From Terrisporobacter sp. (lineage in GTDB: Bacteria; Bacillota_A; Clostridia; Peptostreptococcales; Peptostreptococcaceae), in contig JARKUZ010000051.1 of assembly GCA_029851945.1 (NCBI GenBank), positions 1 through 5,121 of the forward strand: a stretch of DNA of 5,121 nucleotides, written 5' to 3'. The position numbers and the translations under genes were made by a program. Positions 4,510 through 5,121 of the stretch are shown here, one piece after another. How positions within the stretch are numbered: position 1 is the first letter of the stretch; every line of letters begins with the position of its first letter. The notes beneath the pieces were generated by a model. It did no database searches. It had not been told where the DNA came from and saw nothing but the letters and a program-made list of their open reading frames with translations.

Positions 4510-5121
4510 AAATGTATTTAGTAAAACTAAAAATTCCTTAATAAAAATAAATATAGCTGTAGTAGTAGCTTTTCTTATAATATTTTCTATATTTATATAT
4601 TCTTACTTTAAAGGACTTACATATAGTAATATAGACAAAAATCTTAAAACTGAATTAGAAAATATAACTATACAACTTAATAATAGATCTATATTTTATC
4701 CAATAGTATTAAAAGATCCAAGTAATATGGTATATGTTTATGAAGGGAATAGAATAAGATATTATACAGAAAATGGCTATTTTAATGAATTATTACCAAA
4801 ACCTAAAAATAATAAGAATGATACTTTTTTTACCTATACTGAAAATGGATATACTTTTAGAGAATTAAACATTAATATTGGTAAATATAAAATACAAATA
4901 ATAAGAAATATAGATTCGGAAATAAACTCATTAAAACAACTTATATTTGTATTTATAATAGGAGTATTAGTAGCTGTAATAATAACATATTTCGTAGCGC
5001 TTTATTTAACTAAAAAGGCACTAATACCAATAGAAATTGCTTGGAATAATCAAGTTAAGTTTGTTCAGGATGCATCTCATGAGCTTAGAACACCAATAGC
5101 CATAGTGTCCTCAAAGTTAGA
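4499..5121 (+). CDS. Sensor histidine kinase, N-terminal part (runs off window)
   Basis: 207 complete codons are visible, open at the right edge. TM1 is about 17-38, the extracytoplasmic sensor region about 39-146 (tyrosine- and asparagine-rich, with no recognised fold), and TM2 about 147-170. A short juxtamembrane stretch, TKKALIPIEIAWNNQ (171-185), leads straight into the H-box FVQDASHELRTP (188-199), where H194 is the expected autophosphorylation site. TM2 to H-box is only about 24 residues, too short for a full HAMP domain. This AL-PI-AW-Q layout resembles CiaH-type kinases. The rest of the dimerisation helix and the ATP-binding domain lie beyond 5121. The start is ATG 4499, inside the end of the response regulator gene (11-nt overlap), with a weak AGGA at 4485-4488. 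Translation is probably coupled to the regulator. It should phosphorylate D50 of that regulator. Confidence 0.92.
   Translation, partial: MINKNVFSKTKNSLIKINIAVVVAFLIIFSIFIYSYFKGLTYSNIDKNLKTELENITIQLNNRSIFYPIVLKDPSNMVYVYEGNRIRYYTENGYFNELLPKPKNNKNDTFFTYTENGYTFRELNINIGKYKIQIIRNIDSEINSLKQLIFVFIIGVLVAVIITYFVALYLTKKALIPIEIAWNNQVKFVQDASHELRTPIAIVSSKL

Overview
This is a very AT-rich stretch of low-GC Gram-positive DNA. AAGGAG-type ribosome binding sites, AT-ending codons, AGA arginine codons and the gene families all point to the class Clostridia. A Peptostreptococcaceae or Clostridium-like host is my best guess, inferred from style only. No rRNA, tRNA, transposase, phage gene or CRISPR array is visible. 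It looks like a chromosomal patch of short, separately controlled transcription units rather than one large operon.

Left part (1-2459): a 396-aa pentapeptide-repeat protein with a C-terminal two-helix ion-channel-like module (+ strand) converges on a lone PTS EIIC-type membrane permease of the PfoR-like family (- strand). The two share a perfect bidirectional hairpin terminator. The permease has a near-consensus promoter and a ~93-nt leader that can form competing hairpins. Its start is at 2331, not at the longer open frame that begins at 2442.

Middle part (2460-3837): an AT-rich divergent intergenic region with two copies of a 17-bp repeat leads into a 190-aa predicted DNA-binding protein. 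This protein has an N-terminal helix-turn-helix, a Lys-rich linker and a C-terminal ribbon-helix-helix. Its promoter carries an operator-like dyad over the -35. A 59-aa acidic hypothetical protein follows, with its own plausible promoter and a 15-bp palindrome in the spacer. The next intergenic region holds an intrinsic terminator, a possible 14-codon ORF running into that terminator, and a faint duplicated pattern.

Right part (3838-5121): an OmpR/PhoB-type response regulator overlaps by 11 nt a sensor histidine kinase that runs off the window just after its H-box. The kinase is therefore real but incomplete here. Together they form a conventional two-component operon with unknown signal and targets.

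The observations most worth a second look are the non-canonical selectivity filter (GFN instead of GYG) in the pentapeptide-channel fusion, the double-DNA-binding-domain regulator, and the operator-like dyads at its own promoter and at the promoter of the small gene beside it. No clearly new multi-gene system is demonstrated.
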